Positions 7,908-16,854 of a stretch of DNA of 32,748 nt are shown here, in pieces (position 1 is the stretch's first letter; each line of letters begins with the position of its first letter). The position numbers and the translations under genes are program-made. Under the pieces are notes generated by a model that did not search any database, was not told the DNA's origin, and saw only the letters and a program-made list of their open reading frames with translations. The DNA is from Rhodoferax sp. Lineage in GTDB: Bacteria > Pseudomonadota > Gammaproteobacteria > Burkholderiales > Burkholderiaceae_C. The stretch covers positions 1 to 32,748 of the forward strand of contig JAEUOX010000061.1 of the NCBI GenBank assembly GCA_016790475.1. The letters run 5' to 3'.

Positions 7908-9440
7908 ATGAGCGAAACTGATACCAAGAGCCGTCGCCGCGGCGGCCGCGAGCGGCGCGACCCGAACGCCAAGCCCGCTGCGCCGGCCTACATCACGCGG
8001 GCGATCCCGACCTACGAGGTGATGAGCGAGGAGAACCTGCGGAAGATCGAGGCCGCGGCCGACCGCATCCTGGCCGAGGTGGGCCTGGACATCCGTGACG
8101 ACGACGAGTGCCTCGCGATGTTCCGCCGGGCCGGCGCCCGGGTCGACGGCCTGCGGGTGCGCTTCGAGCCCGGCCACCTGCGCGAGATCCTGAAGACGGC
8201 ACCCCGCAGCTTCACGCAGCATGCACGCAACCCGGCCCGCTCGGTGCAGATCGGCGGCGACAGCGTCGTGTTCTCACCCGCCTACGGCTCGCCCTTCGTG
8301 ATGGATCTGGACCGCGGCCGGCGCTACGGCACGCTGGAGGACTTCCAGAACTTCGTCAAGCTGGCCTATGCCTGCCCCTGGCTGCACCACTCCGGCGGCA
8401 CCGTCTGCGAGCCGACCGACGTGCCGGTGAACAAGCGCCACCTGGACATGGTCTATGCCCACATGCGCTACTCCGACAAGGCCTACATGGGGTCGATCAC
8501 GTCCGAGGAGCGCGCGGAGGACTCGATCGCGATGAGCCGGCTGCTGTTCGGCGCCGACTTCGTCGACAAGCATTGCGTGATCCTGGGCAACGTCAACGTG
8601 AACTCGCCGCTGCTGTGGGACGGCACGATGACGAAGTCCGCCCGCGCGTACGCCCGCGCGAACCAGGCCGCCGTGATCGTGCCCTTCATCCTGGGCGGCG
8701 CGATGGGGCCGGTCACGAATGCCGGCGCGATCGCGCAGGCCCACGCCGAGACGATGGTCGGCTGCGCGATCACGCAGCTTGAGCGGCCCGGCGCGCCAGT
8801 GATCTACGGCAACTTCCTGTCCAGCATGTCGCTGCGCTCCGGCTCGCCGACGTTCGGCACGCCGGAGCCGGCGATCGGCTCGATGGTCGTCGGGCAGCTG
8901 GCACGCCGCCTCGGCCTGCCGCTGCGCTGCGCCGGCTCCTTCACCACGTCCAAACTGCCGGACGGCCAGGCGATGCAGGAGAGCGTGATGTCGATGCTCT
9001 CGGCGGTGCACTGCGGCGCCAACTTCATCCTGCATTCGGCCGGCTTCCTGGACGGGCTGCTGTCGATGAGCTACGAGAAGTTCATGATGGACGCGGACTT
9101 CTGCGGCGCGCTGCACAGCTACCTGGGCGGCGTCAGGGTGGACGACAACACGCTGGCGATGGGCGCCTTCCACGAGGTGGTGCCCGGCGGGCATTTCCTT
9201 GGAAGCGCCCACACGATGGCCAACTACACCACCGCCTTCTTTGACTCCACGATCTCCGACGACACGCCGTTCGAAACCTGGCAGGAGGCCGGCCAGACCA
9301 GCAGCGCCACACGGGCGAACAAGCGCTGGAAAGCCGCGCTGGCGGAGTACCAGCCTCCGCCGATCGACCCGGGTGTGGACGAGGCGCTGCGCGACTTCAT
9401 CGACCGCAAGAAGGCCGCGATGAGCGACCAGTGGTATTGA
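7908..9440 (+). CDS. MttB-family (trimethylamine methyltransferase-like) protein, non-pyrrolysine
   Basis: A 510-aa member of the MttB superfamily, TIM-barrel methyltransferases that move a methyl group from a quaternary or tertiary amine to a corrinoid protein. Family signatures include an N-terminal helix (LRKIEAAADRILAEVGLDI), LHHSGGTVCEPTDVPVNKRH, VNVNSPLLWDGTM and a long glycine-rich C-terminal half. The frame contains no in-frame TAG, so it belongs to the large non-Pyl branch that includes the glycine-betaine methyltransferase MtgB. The first 30 residues are unusually Arg-rich. The start ATG has GGAAGG about 8 nt upstream. It overlaps or lies just before the DgcA-like gene, so the two act together. 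No corrinoid protein or corrinoid:THF methyltransferase is in the window. Substrate unknown; betaine or a relative is inference. Confidence 0.88.
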   Translation: MSETDTKSRRRGGRERRDPNAKPAAPAYITRAIPTYEVMSEENLRKIEAAADRILAEVGLDIRDDDECLAMFRRAGARVDGLRVRFEPGHLREILKTAPRSFTQHARNPARSVQIGGDSVVFSPAYGSPFVMDLDRGRRYGTLEDFQNFVKLAYACPWLHHSGGTVCEPTDVPVNKRHLDMVYAHMRYSDKAYMGSITSEERAEDSIAMSRLLFGADFVDKHCVILGNVNVNSPLLWDGTMTKSARAYARANQAAVIVPFILGGAMGPVTNAGAIAQAHAETMVGCAITQLERPGAPVIYGNFLSSMSLRSGSPTFGTPEPAIGSMVVGQLARRLGLPLRCAGSFTTSKLPDGQAMQESVMSMLSAVHCGANFILHSAGFLDGLLSMSYEKFMMDADFCGALHSYLGGVRVDDNTLAMGAFHEVVPGGHFLGSAHTMANYTTAFFDSTISDDTPFETWQEAGQTSSATRANKRWKAALAEYQPPPIDPGVDEALRDFIDRKKAAMSDQWY

Positions 9441-9454
9441 CGGACACCGGCACC

Positions 9455-11491
9455 ATGGCACGCGACAACGACCCCCTGCTGCAGCCCTTCCAGCTCAAGC
9501 ACCTGCGGCTGCGCAACCGGATCCTGACCACCTCGCACGAGCCGGCCTACCCGGAGGACGGCATGCCGAAGGCGCGCTACCGGGCCTACCATGTGGAGCG
9601 GGCCCGGGCCGGCGTCGCGCTGACGATGACGGCCGGCTCGGCCACCGTCTCGCGCGACAGTCCACCGGCCTTCAACAACGTGCTGGCCTACCGCGACGAG
9701 GTCGTGCCCTGGCTGCGCGATCTGGTCGATGCGGTGCACGAGCACGGCGCCGCGGTGATGATCCAGCTGACCCACCTGGGCCGGCGCACCGGCTGGTCCA
9801 AGGGCGACTGGCTGCCGGTGGTGTCGCCCTCGCATGAGCGCGAGGCGGCGCACCGCGCGTTCCCGAAGAAGCTGGAGCCCTGGGACATCGAACGCATCAT
9901 CCGCGACTATGCCGACGCCGCCGAACGCATGCAGGCCGCCGGCATGGACGGCATCGAGCTCGAGGCCTACGGCCACCTGATGGACCAGTTCTGGTCGCCG
10001 CTGACGAACACGCTCGACGCCCCCTGGGGCGGTTCGCTGGACAACCGGCTGCGCTTCTGCTTCGCGGTGCTGCGAGCGATCCGCGAGCGGGTCGGAGCGC
10101 AGTTCATCGTCGGCGTGCGCTACACCGGCGACGAGGACCTGCCCGGCGGCCTGACGCGCGAGGACGGCCTGGAGATCTCGCGCCGCCTGAAGGACAGTGG
10201 CATGGTCGATTTCCTGAACGTCGTGCGCGGCCACATCGACACCGACGCCGGTCTGACCGACCTGATCCCGGTGCAGGGCATGCGCAGCGCGCCGCACCTG
10301 GACTTCGCCGGCGAGGTGCGCGCGGCCACCGGCTTTCCGACCTTCCATGCCGCGCGCATCCAGGACGTGGAGACCGCGCGCCACGCGATCGCGTCCGGCA
10401 AGCTCGACATGGTCGGCATGACGCGCGCCCACATGACCGACCCGCACATCGTGCGCAAGATCCTGCTCGGGCGGGAGGACACGATCCGGCCCTGTGTCGG
10501 CGCCAACTACTGCCTGGACCGCATCTACCAGGGCGGCGAGGCCTACTGCATCCACAACCCGGCGACCGGCCGCGAGCTGTCGATGCCGCACGACATCCCG
10601 CCGGCCAGCGCGCGGCGCCGCGTGGTCGTCGTCGGTGCCGGCCCGGCCGGCCTGGAGGCCGCCCGCGTGGCTGCCGAACGGGGCCATGAGGTGCTGGTTT
10701 TCGAGGCTGCCAGCCAGCCCGGCGGCCAGATCCGGCTGACCGCGCTGAGTGCGCGCCGGCGCGAGATGATCGGCATCGTCGACTGGCGGATGGCGCGCTG
10801 CACCGAACGCGGCGTGCAGTTCCGCTTCAACACGCTGGCTGATGCGGCCCTGGTGCAGGCCGAGCGGCCCGACGTCGTGATCATCGCCACCGGCGGGCTG
10901 CCGCACACCGAGGTGCTGGAGAGCGGCAATGACCTGGTGGTGTCGACCTGGGACATTCTGAGCGGTGACGTCCGCCCCGGAAGAGACGTGCTGTTGTACG
11001 ACGACGCCGGCGACCATCCGGCGCTGCAGGCGGCCGAGGTCCTCGCCGCCGGCGGCGCCCGCGTCGAGATCATGACGCCGGACCGCAGCTTCGCGCCCGA
11101 GGTGATGGCGATGAACCTGGTGCCCTACATGCGCAGCCTGCAGAAGCACGACGTGACCTTCACGGTGACCTGGCGGCTGGCGTCGGTGCAGCGCGACGGC
11201 GAGGGCCTGCTGGCGGTCGTCGGCAGCGACTACGGCGGCGTGCGCCGGGAGCGCCGCGTGGACCAGGTGGTCGTGAACCATGGCACGCGGCCGCTGGACG
11301 ACCTGTACCTGGAACTGCAGCCGCTGTCGTCCAACGGCGGCACGGTGGACTACCCGGCCCTGCTGGCGGGCCAGCCCCAGCCCACGGCGCCGGCCGGCGG
11401 CTTCCAGCTGTTCCGGATCGGCGACGCGGTGTCGGCGCGCAATACGCACGCCGCCATCTACGACGCGCTGCGGCTGGTGAAGGACCTGTAG
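9455..11491 (+). CDS. DgcA/StcD-like NADH:flavin oxidoreductase (trimethylamine dehydrogenase family)
   Basis: A 678-aa fusion of an N-terminal old-yellow-enzyme FMN TIM barrel (about residues 5-340) with a C-terminal FAD/NAD-type domain (VVVVGAGPAGLEAARVAAER near residue 390). It follows the domain plan of trimethylamine dehydrogenase, dimethylglycine demethylase DgcA and N-methylproline demethylase StcD. It presumably removes an N-methyl oxidatively from a methylated amine. The Fe-S region reads Cys347-x5-Cys353-x11-Cys365, so one of the four TMADH ligands appears replaced. A GTG at 9431 would give 8 more residues and overlap mttB by 10 nt. ATG 9455 is preferred because ARDNDPLLQPFQL aligns with the family start. 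Its operon partner suggests sequential demethylation of a quaternary then tertiary amine (inference). Confidence 0.85.
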   Translation: MARDNDPLLQPFQLKHLRLRNRILTTSHEPAYPEDGMPKARYRAYHVERARAGVALTMTAGSATVSRDSPPAFNNVLAYRDEVVPWLRDLVDAVHEHGAAVMIQLTHLGRRTGWSKGDWLPVVSPSHEREAAHRAFPKKLEPWDIERIIRDYADAAERMQAAGMDGIELEAYGHLMDQFWSPLTNTLDAPWGGSLDNRLRFCFAVLRAIRERVGAQFIVGVRYTGDEDLPGGLTREDGLEISRRLKDSGMVDFLNVVRGHIDTDAGLTDLIPVQGMRSAPHLDFAGEVRAATGFPTFHAARIQDVETARHAIASGKLDMVGMTRAHMTDPHIVRKILLGREDTIRPCVGANYCLDRIYQGGEAYCIHNPATGRELSMPHDIPPASARRRVVVVGAGPAGLEAARVAAERGHEVLVFEAASQPGGQIRLTALSARRREMIGIVDWRMARCTERGVQFRFNTLADAALVQAERPDVVIIATGGLPHTEVLESGNDLVVSTWDILSGDVRPGRDVLLYDDAGDHPALQAAEVLAAGGARVEIMTPDRSFAPEVMAMNLVPYMRSLQKHDVTFTVTWRLASVQRDGEGLLAVVGSDYGGVRRERRVDQVVVNHGTRPLDDLYLELQPLSSNGGTVDYPALLAGQPQPTAPAGGFQLFRIGDAVSARNTHAAIYDALRLVKDL

Positions 11492-11501
11492 CTGCCGCCG
11501 T

Positions 11502-12212
11502 TCAGGTGATCGGCACAGCGCGGCCGATAAACTGGACCGGCCCCGTGGGACGGCCGGTCGGCGAGCCGCTTGCGGGTTCGAGCGTGAGCTCGAACAGCTG
11601 GTTCGGCTGGAGTGCCGGCAGGCGGTCCAGCGTCACGCGGACGCGCTGACCCGGCTTGACGAGGCCCAGCGAGACGGGGGCGTTCCAGGCATCGCCCTTG
11701 GTCCAGAACTCCAGCGCCTTGTCGGCGGGCACCGCGACGGTGGCCAGCGGAATCAGATTCACCGAGCGGGCATCGCTGGCCTGAACCACCCAGCCGGGGG
11801 CCTTGTCCGCCGGCGCGACCAGCACGACCAGAAAGCGCGGCGTGTCGGCAGGGGGCTGGCGTACCAGCACGATCGACAACGCGATGGTGACCGACAGGGC
11901 CCCTGCGGCCAGGCCCCGCCACAGCGGCAGGCTGTCCCACCAGCCCGCTGCCCGGCGGGCACGGGGTGCCGTTGCCAGTCCGGCTTGCTCCTCGATGCGC
12001 CGCCACAGGCGCTCGGGGGGCGTGATCGGTTCTGCCAGCTGGGTCAGCGGCGCGAGCCTTTGCTCCCAGGCGGCGACGGCCTGCGCGAGGGCCGGATCGT
12101 CCGGCAGCCGGGCCTGCACCGCACGGCGGCGCTGCGCGTCCAGCGTACCCAGCACGTACTCCCCCGCAAGCGGGTCACGATCACCGTCATCAGGGTGCGC
12201 AGTCTGGTTCAT
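11502..12212 (-). CDS. Anti-sigma factor (RskA-like)
   Basis: A 236-aa single-pass membrane protein that should hold the adjacent ECF sigma factor inactive. The N-terminal cytoplasmic part (to about residue 95) includes LAGEYVLGTLDAQRRRAVQA, a typical zinc-free anti-sigma domain opening. One transmembrane helix follows (GLAAGALSVTIALSIVLV, about 98-116), then a periplasmic RskA-type domain (PADKALEFWTKGD and FELTLEPASGSPTGRPTGP are characteristic). ATG 12212 overlaps the sigma-factor stop by 4 nt (ATGA) and has GGGAG upstream; a GTG 9 nt earlier is possible but less likely. It ends 10 nt from the convergent oxidoreductase gene. The inducing signal is unknown. Confidence 0.9.
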   Translation of the reverse strand: MNQTAHPDDGDRDPLAGEYVLGTLDAQRRRAVQARLPDDPALAQAVAAWEQRLAPLTQLAEPITPPERLWRRIEEQAGLATAPRARRAAGWWDSLPLWRGLAAGALSVTIALSIVLVRQPPADTPRFLVVLVAPADKAPGWVVQASDARSVNLIPLATVAVPADKALEFWTKGDAWNAPVSLGLVKPGQRVRVTLDRLPALQPNQLFELTLEPASGSPTGRPTGPVQFIGRAVPIT

Positions 12213-12775
12213 CCGAGGCACTCCCGCAGGGCGGCCAGGCTGCGCTTGATCCAGGCCTTCACCGTCCCCAGCGGCGCGCCGGTCCGCTGCGCGATTTCAC
12301 TGTGGGACAAGCCGTCCAGATAGGCATGCAGCAGACAGTTGCGGCGCACCGGCTCCAGCTGCTCCAGGCAGGGCCCGATGCGGCCGGCGCAATCCTGCCA
12401 GGCGAAGCTGTCCTGGGTGTCGCGCCACGCCTGCAGCGACACCGCGTCGTCCAGCACCTGTGCGGAGTCGTCGTCCACCGCGACCTCGCGTTGCCTGTCG
12501 CGCACGGCATTCAGGGCCAGGTGGCGCGCGATGCTGTAGATCCAGCCCCGCGCGTCGCCGCGGGTGGGTTCGAAGGTGGCGGACCGGCGCCAGATGTTGA
12601 CAAACGCATCCTGCACGATGTCCTCCGCCAGCGCCATGTCGCGCACGATCCGTTGCGCAACCCCGAGCAGGCGACCTCCCTCCTGGAGGTACAGGCTCCT
12701 CAGGGCTGCACCATCGCCGCGGGCGCATCGGCCCAGGGCGGCGGCATAGTCAAAGTCTGGGGCAGCGGGAGGCAT
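12209..12775 (-). CDS. ECF-family RNA polymerase sigma factor (SigK-like)
   Basis: A 188-aa extracytoplasmic-function sigma factor with only regions 2 and 4. Region 2 is about residues 25-95 (LAEDIVQDAFVNIWRRSATF, GDARGWIYSIARHLALNAVR). Region 4 is about residues 130-185 (LSHSEIAQRTGAPLGTVKAW), which contacts the -35 element. The start is ATG 12775; further upstream only a TTG is available. It overlaps the anti-sigma gene by 4 nt and follows the DUF3455 lipoprotein gene by 36 nt, so the three form one operon. Pairing with an RskA-type anti-sigma places it among SigK/ECF19-like systems, which often answer envelope or redox stress; that is family knowledge, not shown here. Confidence 0.93.
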   Translation of the reverse strand: MPPAAPDFDYAAALGRCARGDGAALRSLYLQEGGRLLGVAQRIVRDMALAEDIVQDAFVNIWRRSATFEPTRGDARGWIYSIARHLALNAVRDRQREVAVDDDSAQVLDDAVSLQAWRDTQDSFAWQDCAGRIGPCLEQLEPVRRNCLLHAYLDGLSHSEIAQRTGAPLGTVKAWIKRSLAALRECLG

Positions 12776-12811
12776 GGGCCACCCGAGAATAGCACTGCCT
12801 CCCGGCAAAGG

Positions 12812-13369
12812 TCACACGGCCTTCCAGAAGATGTAGTCGGCCTGGTACTTCACCGTCTGGCGCGCGCTCTGGTTGGCTTCGCCGCAGGCTGCTGCGGGTG
12901 CCACGCCCCCGACGGTCGCGACGCGCTGGATATGGCTGATGCCTTGCAGGGCCCCCATGCCCATCGCCGGGTTGGCCCGGACCAGCTGCAGCGGCAGGTT
13001 GGCGCTGCCCGAGGGCGCCACTGCCAGCTGCGTGGCCGTCAGCCGGGATCCATCATTCGACTCCCAGGTCGCGGGCGGTCCGAAGTAGCGGCCGACCGGC
13101 TGGCCCGTGCGGGACAGCAGTCGGGCCTCGGGACCCACAAAGACCCACTCGAACTGGCCGGCGCTGTCCTTGCTGGCCCGGCATTCGTAGGTGATCTCGC
13201 CCACACCGACCGTCTCCATCGCGATGCGATGCCCAGCCGGCACGCGGACCGCCTCGGGCAGGCTGGACTGATTGAACATGGCAGGCGGCGATGCCGTCGT
13301 GCTGCAGCCGGCCAGCAGCGTCAGTGCGGATGCCGCCGCTGCGGCGGAGAGCGTGGGGGAAAACGTCAT
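12812..13369 (-). CDS. DUF3455 lipoprotein
   Basis: A 185-aa secreted protein. The N-terminus has a signal peptide with a clear lipobox (LTLLAGC, Cys near residue 22), so it is probably a lipoprotein. The mature domain (RVPAGHRIAMETVGVGEITY, then YECRASKDSAGQFEWVFVGPEA, ending YQADYIFWKAV) matches the DUF3455 family, whose function is unknown. Three cysteines are in the mature domain and lipid anchor region. It is the first gene of the operon with the ECF sigma and anti-sigma factors, so it may be a target or sensor in that stress circuit. It diverges from the TauE/SafE permease gene with a 183-bp gap. Confidence 0.82.
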   Translation of the reverse strand: MTFSPTLSAAAAASALTLLAGCSTTASPPAMFNQSSLPEAVRVPAGHRIAMETVGVGEITYECRASKDSAGQFEWVFVGPEARLLSRTGQPVGRYFGPPATWESNDGSRLTATQLAVAPSGSANLPLQLVRANPAMGMGALQGISHIQRVATVGGVAPAAACGEANQSARQTVKYQADYIFWKAV

Positions 13370-13552
13370 GGCTGGAACTCCAGGTAGTAGAAAAGAACGG
13401 GTGGCAACAGCACCACCACCTTGCACTACCCGCCAGCCCGGGAAACGGATGCAGTGTCCAGAAAATTGTGTTTGCGCCGTGCCAGCGTGCGCAGGCGAAG
13501 ACGACCGCCCCGGGCCGCAGCGCGCCAGAGCTGCAGCCGCGATACTGCAGTG
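13370..13552. promoter_or_regulatory. Divergent promoter region, DUF3455-ECF operon and TauE/SafE gene
   Basis: This 183-bp gap holds no gene I can support. On the minus strand TGCATCC (13453-13447) and GGGTAGT, ending near 13425, are spaced about 15 nt. The pair has the look of a bipartite ECF-type promoter and would let the sigma factor transcribe its own operon. This is a pattern guess with no independent support. Confidence 0.25.
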
Positions 13553-14314
13553 ATGGAATGGCCCACCTTTCTGCTGCTGCTGGCCGGCGGATTCACCGCC
13601 GGCGGCGTCACCGCGGTAGCCGGCGGCGCGAGCTTCCTGACCTTCCCGATGCTGATCGCGGCCGGCCTGCCGCCCTTGGTGGCCAACATCACGAACTGGG
13701 TCGCGCTGATGCCGGGCAACTTCATGGCGCTGCCGGCCTACCGCAACGAGCTGCGCGAGATGCGCCAGGAGGTGCGGTCGCACCTGCTGGCGTCCTTCCT
13801 GGGCGGCGCGGTCGGCTGCGTGCTGCTGCTGTGGACCGGCGAGGCCCGGTTCGCGCGCGCCGTGCCCTGGCTGATGCTCACCGCGCTGCTGTTCTTCGCG
13901 TTCGGTGAATGGGTCAAGCGCCATCTGGACCGTCTGCGCAGCCCGTCGCAGCGCCTGTCGCCGCGCTGGATCCTGCTGTTCGAGTTCCTGCTGATGATCT
14001 ACGGCGGCTACTTCGGCGCAGGCGTCGGCATCATGCTGCTGGCCGCGCTGGCGATGGCTGGCGAAACCTCGATCCACCGCGCCAATGCGAAGAAGAACCT
14101 GATGGTGGTCGCGCTCAGCGGCTCCGGCATCCTGATCCTGCTGCCCTCGGGCCAGGTGGCCTGGCTGTTTGCGCTGCCGGTGTTCCTGGGGGCCAGCCTG
14201 GGCGGCTATGCGACGGTGCGCTTCATCCGCCGCATTCCGGCGCAGGTGGTGCGCACGCTCGTGCTGCTGTGGGCGATCGTGCTGACGACGTATTCGTTCT
14301 GGAAATACGGCTAG
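13553..14314 (+). CDS. TauE/SafE (TSUP) family permease
   Basis: A 253-aa inner-membrane protein with about eight hydrophobic segments, within the usual 240-280 residues for TSUP permeases. The two-fold repeat is visible: TAGGVTAVAGGASFLTFPML near the N-terminus and IYGGYFGAGVGIMLLAALAM in the middle, each with the glycine-rich loop characteristic of the family. TSUP members move sulfite, sulfoacetate, taurine-derived or other small organic anions; the substrate here is unknown. The start ATG 13553 places the first membrane helix at the N-terminus; the frame is open upstream but codes for an Arg-rich non-family stretch. Confidence 0.9.
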   Translation: MEWPTFLLLLAGGFTAGGVTAVAGGASFLTFPMLIAAGLPPLVANITNWVALMPGNFMALPAYRNELREMRQEVRSHLLASFLGGAVGCVLLLWTGEARFARAVPWLMLTALLFFAFGEWVKRHLDRLRSPSQRLSPRWILLFEFLLMIYGGYFGAGVGIMLLAALAMAGETSIHRANAKKNLMVVALSGSGILILLPSGQVAWLFALPVFLGASLGGYATVRFIRRIPAQVVRTLVLLWAIVLTTYSFWKYG

Positions 14315-14316
14315 GC

Positions 14317-14340
14317 GCCGCCCGCAGCGGTGTGGGCGGC
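14317..14340. terminator. Hairpin between convergent TSUP and eda genes
   Basis: GCCGCCC (14317-14323) and GGGCGGC (14334-14340) form a perfect 7-bp GC stem with a 10-nt loop in the 33-bp gap between convergent genes. No T-tract follows on either side, so it may be a bidirectional but weak terminator. Confidence 0.35.
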
Positions 14341-14347
14341 CACGGTG

Positions 14348-14992
14348 TCAGCCGGCACGCAATGCGTGCGAAGCCCGCGCCAGCGCGGTGATCCGGGCCC
14401 AGTCCCCGCCGGCCAGCGCATCCCCGGGCACCAGCCAGGAGCCGCCGACGCACGCGACATTGGGAAGGGCCAGGAACTCGGCCGCGTTGCCGGGGCTGAT
14501 GCCGCCGGTCGGGCAGAAACGGGTCTCGACGAACGGGCCGCCCCAGGCCTTCAGCATCGCGCTGCCGCCGGCCTGGAGTGCGGGGAAGAACTTGAGCTCG
14601 GTGTACCCGTCTTCCTGGCACATCAGGATCTCGCTGCCGGTGGCAACACCCGGCAGCAGGGGCAGTTCGGCATCGCGGCAGGCCTGACCGATCGCCGACG
14701 TGTAGCCCGGACTGACGGCGAACCGCGCACCGGCCATCGCGGCCGCCTGCGCGTCAGCCGCGCTGCGCACGGTGCCGGCGCCCACCACGGCCTCCGGCAC
14801 GTCGCGCGCGATCGCTTCCATGCATGCCAGCGCCACCGGGGTGCGCAGCGTCACCTCCAGCATCCGCACGCCACCAGCCACCAGCGCGCGGGCCAGCGGC
14901 ACCGCATGGGCCACGTCCTGCAGCACGATCACCGGGATGACCGGTGCGTCCTGCATCACCTGCAATGCCGTCAGGGTCGGGGTCACAGCCAT
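14348..14992 (-). CDS. eda: KDPG/KHG aldolase
   Basis: Splits 2-keto-3-deoxy-6-phosphogluconate into pyruvate and glyceraldehyde 3-phosphate, the last step of the Entner-Doudoroff pathway. The 214-aa class I aldolase has Glu46 and Arg50 (MLEVTLRT) and the Schiff-base Lys134 (TELKFFPA), each one residue off the E. coli numbering. The phosphate-binding loops CPTGGIS and VGGSWL are also present. The start ATG 14992 overlaps the end of edd by 10 nt, so the genes are translationally coupled. An upstream in-frame extension lies inside edd and is not part of the family. Confidence 0.97.
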   Translation of the reverse strand: MAVTPTLTALQVMQDAPVIPVIVLQDVAHAVPLARALVAGGVRMLEVTLRTPVALACMEAIARDVPEAVVGAGTVRSAADAQAAAMAGARFAVSPGYTSAIGQACRDAELPLLPGVATGSEILMCQEDGYTELKFFPALQAGGSAMLKAWGGPFVETRFCPTGGISPGNAAEFLALPNVACVGGSWLVPGDALAGGDWARITALARASHALRAG

Positions 14993-16854
14993 GTGCAGGC
15001 TCCTTCTTCTGCGCTGAGCGCATTGCGCCGCATGCCGGCGAAAAGTTCGCGGCCCATGCCCAGGCCGTTGTCCTGGACCAGGGCCGGCGGAATCGTGAGC
15101 ACCTCGCGGGCCTGCCACTGCGCCTCGTCCACCAGTGCCTGCAGCGTGCCGGCCACCGCATCCAGCCGCACGATGTCGCCATCCCGCAGCCGCGCCAGCG
15201 GCCCGCCGGCGGCGGCCTCCGGCGACACATGGATCGCGGCCGGTACCTTGCCCGACGCGCCGCTCATGCGTCCGTCGGTGACCAGCGCGACCTGGAAGCC
15301 CCGCCCCTGCAGCACCGCCAGCGGCGGCGTGAGCCTGTGCAACTCGGGCATGCCGTTCGCACCGGGCCCCTGCCAGCGCACGACGCAGACGACGTCACGC
15401 TCCAGTTCGCCCGCCTTGAACGCGGCCTGCAGCGCCTCCTGCGAATCGAAGATGCGCGCCGGCGCCTGCACCACATGGCGCTCGGCCGGCACCGCGGACA
15501 CCTTGATCACGCTGCGCCCGAGGTTGCCTTGCAGCAGCTTCAGCCCGCCGGTGGCACTGAAGGGCTCGGCCGCCGGCCGCAGCACCGCGGTGTCGCCCGA
15601 CGGGCCGGCGTCGCGCCAGCGCAGGCCGCCGCCGTCGCCGGCCTGCGGCACCTGCGTGAACGGCGCCAGGCCGTCCGGGCGCACCGTCAGGACGTCGGCA
15701 TGCATCAGCCCGGCATCGAGCAGTTCGCGGATCACGTAACCCGGGCCGCCGGCCGCCTGGAAATGGTTCACGTCCGCACTGCCGTTGGGATAGACCCGCG
15801 CCAGCAGCGGCACCACCTCGGACAGCGCGGCGAAGTCGTCCCAGTCGATCACGATGCCGGCGGCGCGGGCCACTGCGACCCAGTGGATCAGGTGGTTCGT
15901 CGAGCCGCCGGTGGCCAGCAGCGCGACCATCGCATTCACGATGCTGCGTTCGCTGACGACCTGCCCGATCGGCGCGCAGGCTGAGGCCGGCAGCGCGCGG
16001 CCATCGGGCCCGGTGGCCCGGCCCAGCACGGTGCGCAGCGCCTCGCGGGTGAGGTCCTCGCGCAAGGCTGCGCCGGGGTGCACGAAGGCGGTTCCGGGCA
16101 CATGCAGACCCATGGCCTCCAGCAGCATCTGGTTGCTGTTGGCAGTGCCATAGAAGGTACAGGTGCCGGGTGAATGGTAGGCCTGCGACTCGGCCTGTAG
16201 CAGTTCCTCGCGGCCGACCAGGCCCTGGGCGGCCTGCTCGCGCACGCGCGCCTTGTCGCTGTTCGACAGGCCGGAGCCCATCGGTCCGGCCGGCACGAAC
16301 ACCGTGGGCAGATGGCCAAACTGCAGGGCCCCGATCAACAGGCCGGGGACGATCTTGTCGCACACGCCCAGCATCAGCGCGCCGTCGAACATGTCGTGCG
16401 ACAGCGATACGGCGGTGGCCATCGCGATGACGTCGCGCGAGTACAGGCTCAGCTCCATGGCCGCCGTGCCCTGCGTGACGCCGTCGCACATCGCCGGCAC
16501 GCCACCGGCGACCTGGGCGGTGGCACCCAGCCGGCGTGCCTCGGCCTTGATCACGTCCGGGTAATGCTGCAGCGGCGCATGGGCCGACAGCATGTCGTTG
16601 AAGGCGTTGACGATGCCGATGTTGGGCGCCCGCACCGGCGTGATGCCGATGGCCGGCCGGCGCGGCATCGCGGCCTGCTTGTCCGCGTCGGGCATGCCGG
16701 CAAAGGCATGCGCGACATTCGCGCAGCCCATGCGCTCCGCGCCGGGCGGGCGCCGGGCCATCGCGTCGAGCCGTTGCAGGTAGGCATGGCGCGAACGCGC
16801 GCTGCGCTGCAGGATGCGGGCGGTGACCGTGCCCACGGTAGCGTTGAGTTTCAT
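14983..16854 (-). CDS. edd: 6-Phosphogluconate dehydratase
   Basis: Dehydrates 6-phosphogluconate to KDPG, the committed step of the Entner-Doudoroff pathway, using a catalytic 4Fe-4S cluster. The 623-aa length is close to the E. coli enzyme. Cluster cysteines are likely Cys165 (GVCDKIVPG) and Cys232 ([14 protein letters not shown]), whose 67-residue spacing equals that of the E. coli ligands. Other ILVD/EDD signatures are MCDGVTQG (about 122) and [11 protein letters not shown] near the C-terminus. It begins with ATG 16854 and has no clear Shine-Dalgarno sequence. eda overlaps its end. The upstream gap carries TTTGGT/ACCAAA repeats likely bound by a sugar-acid or KDPG-responsive regulator. 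Confidence 0.97.
   Translation of the reverse strand: MKLNATVGTVTARILQRSARSRHAYLQRLDAMARRPPGAERMGCANVAHAFAGMPDADKQAAMPRRPAIGITPVRAPNIGIVNAFNDMLSAHAPLQHYPDVIKAEARRLGATAQVAGGVPAMCDGVTQGTAAMELSLYSRDVIAMATAVSLSHDMFDGALMLGVCDKIVPGLLIGALQFGHLPTVFVPAGPMGSGLSNSDKARVREQAAQGLVGREELLQAESQAYHSPGTCTFYGTANSNQMLLEAMGLHVPGTAFVHPGAALREDLTREALRTVLGRATGPDGRALPASACAPIGQVVSERSIVNAMVALLATGGSTNHLIHWVAVARAAGIVIDWDDFAALSEVVPLLARVYPNGSADVNHFQAAGGPGYVIRELLDAGLMHADVLTVRPDGLAPFTQVPQAGDGGGLRWRDAGPSGDTAVLRPAAEPFSATGGLKLLQGNLGRSVIKVSAVPAERHVVQAPARIFDSQEALQAAFKAGELERDVVCVVRWQGPGANGMPELHRLTPPLAVLQGRGFQVALVTDGRMSGASGKVPAAIHVSPEAAAGGPLARLRDGDIVRLDAVAGTLQALVDEAQWQAREVLTIPPALVQDNGLGMGRELFAGMRRNALSAEEGACTWL

Noticed and set aside
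7908-9440. Pyrrolysine-containing MttB
   Set aside because: There is no in-frame TAG in the gene, so no pyrrolysine readthrough; it belongs to the non-Pyl branch.
9224-11449. A 741-codon open frame antisense to the DgcA-like oxidoreductase
   Set aside because: Low-complexity His/Arg/Gln composition opposite a strongly conserved enzyme; same GC-bias artefact.
13421-13552. N-terminal extension of the TauE/SafE permease
   Set aside because: The extra 44 residues are Arg-rich and not hydrophobic; the family begins at the first membrane helix from ATG 13553.
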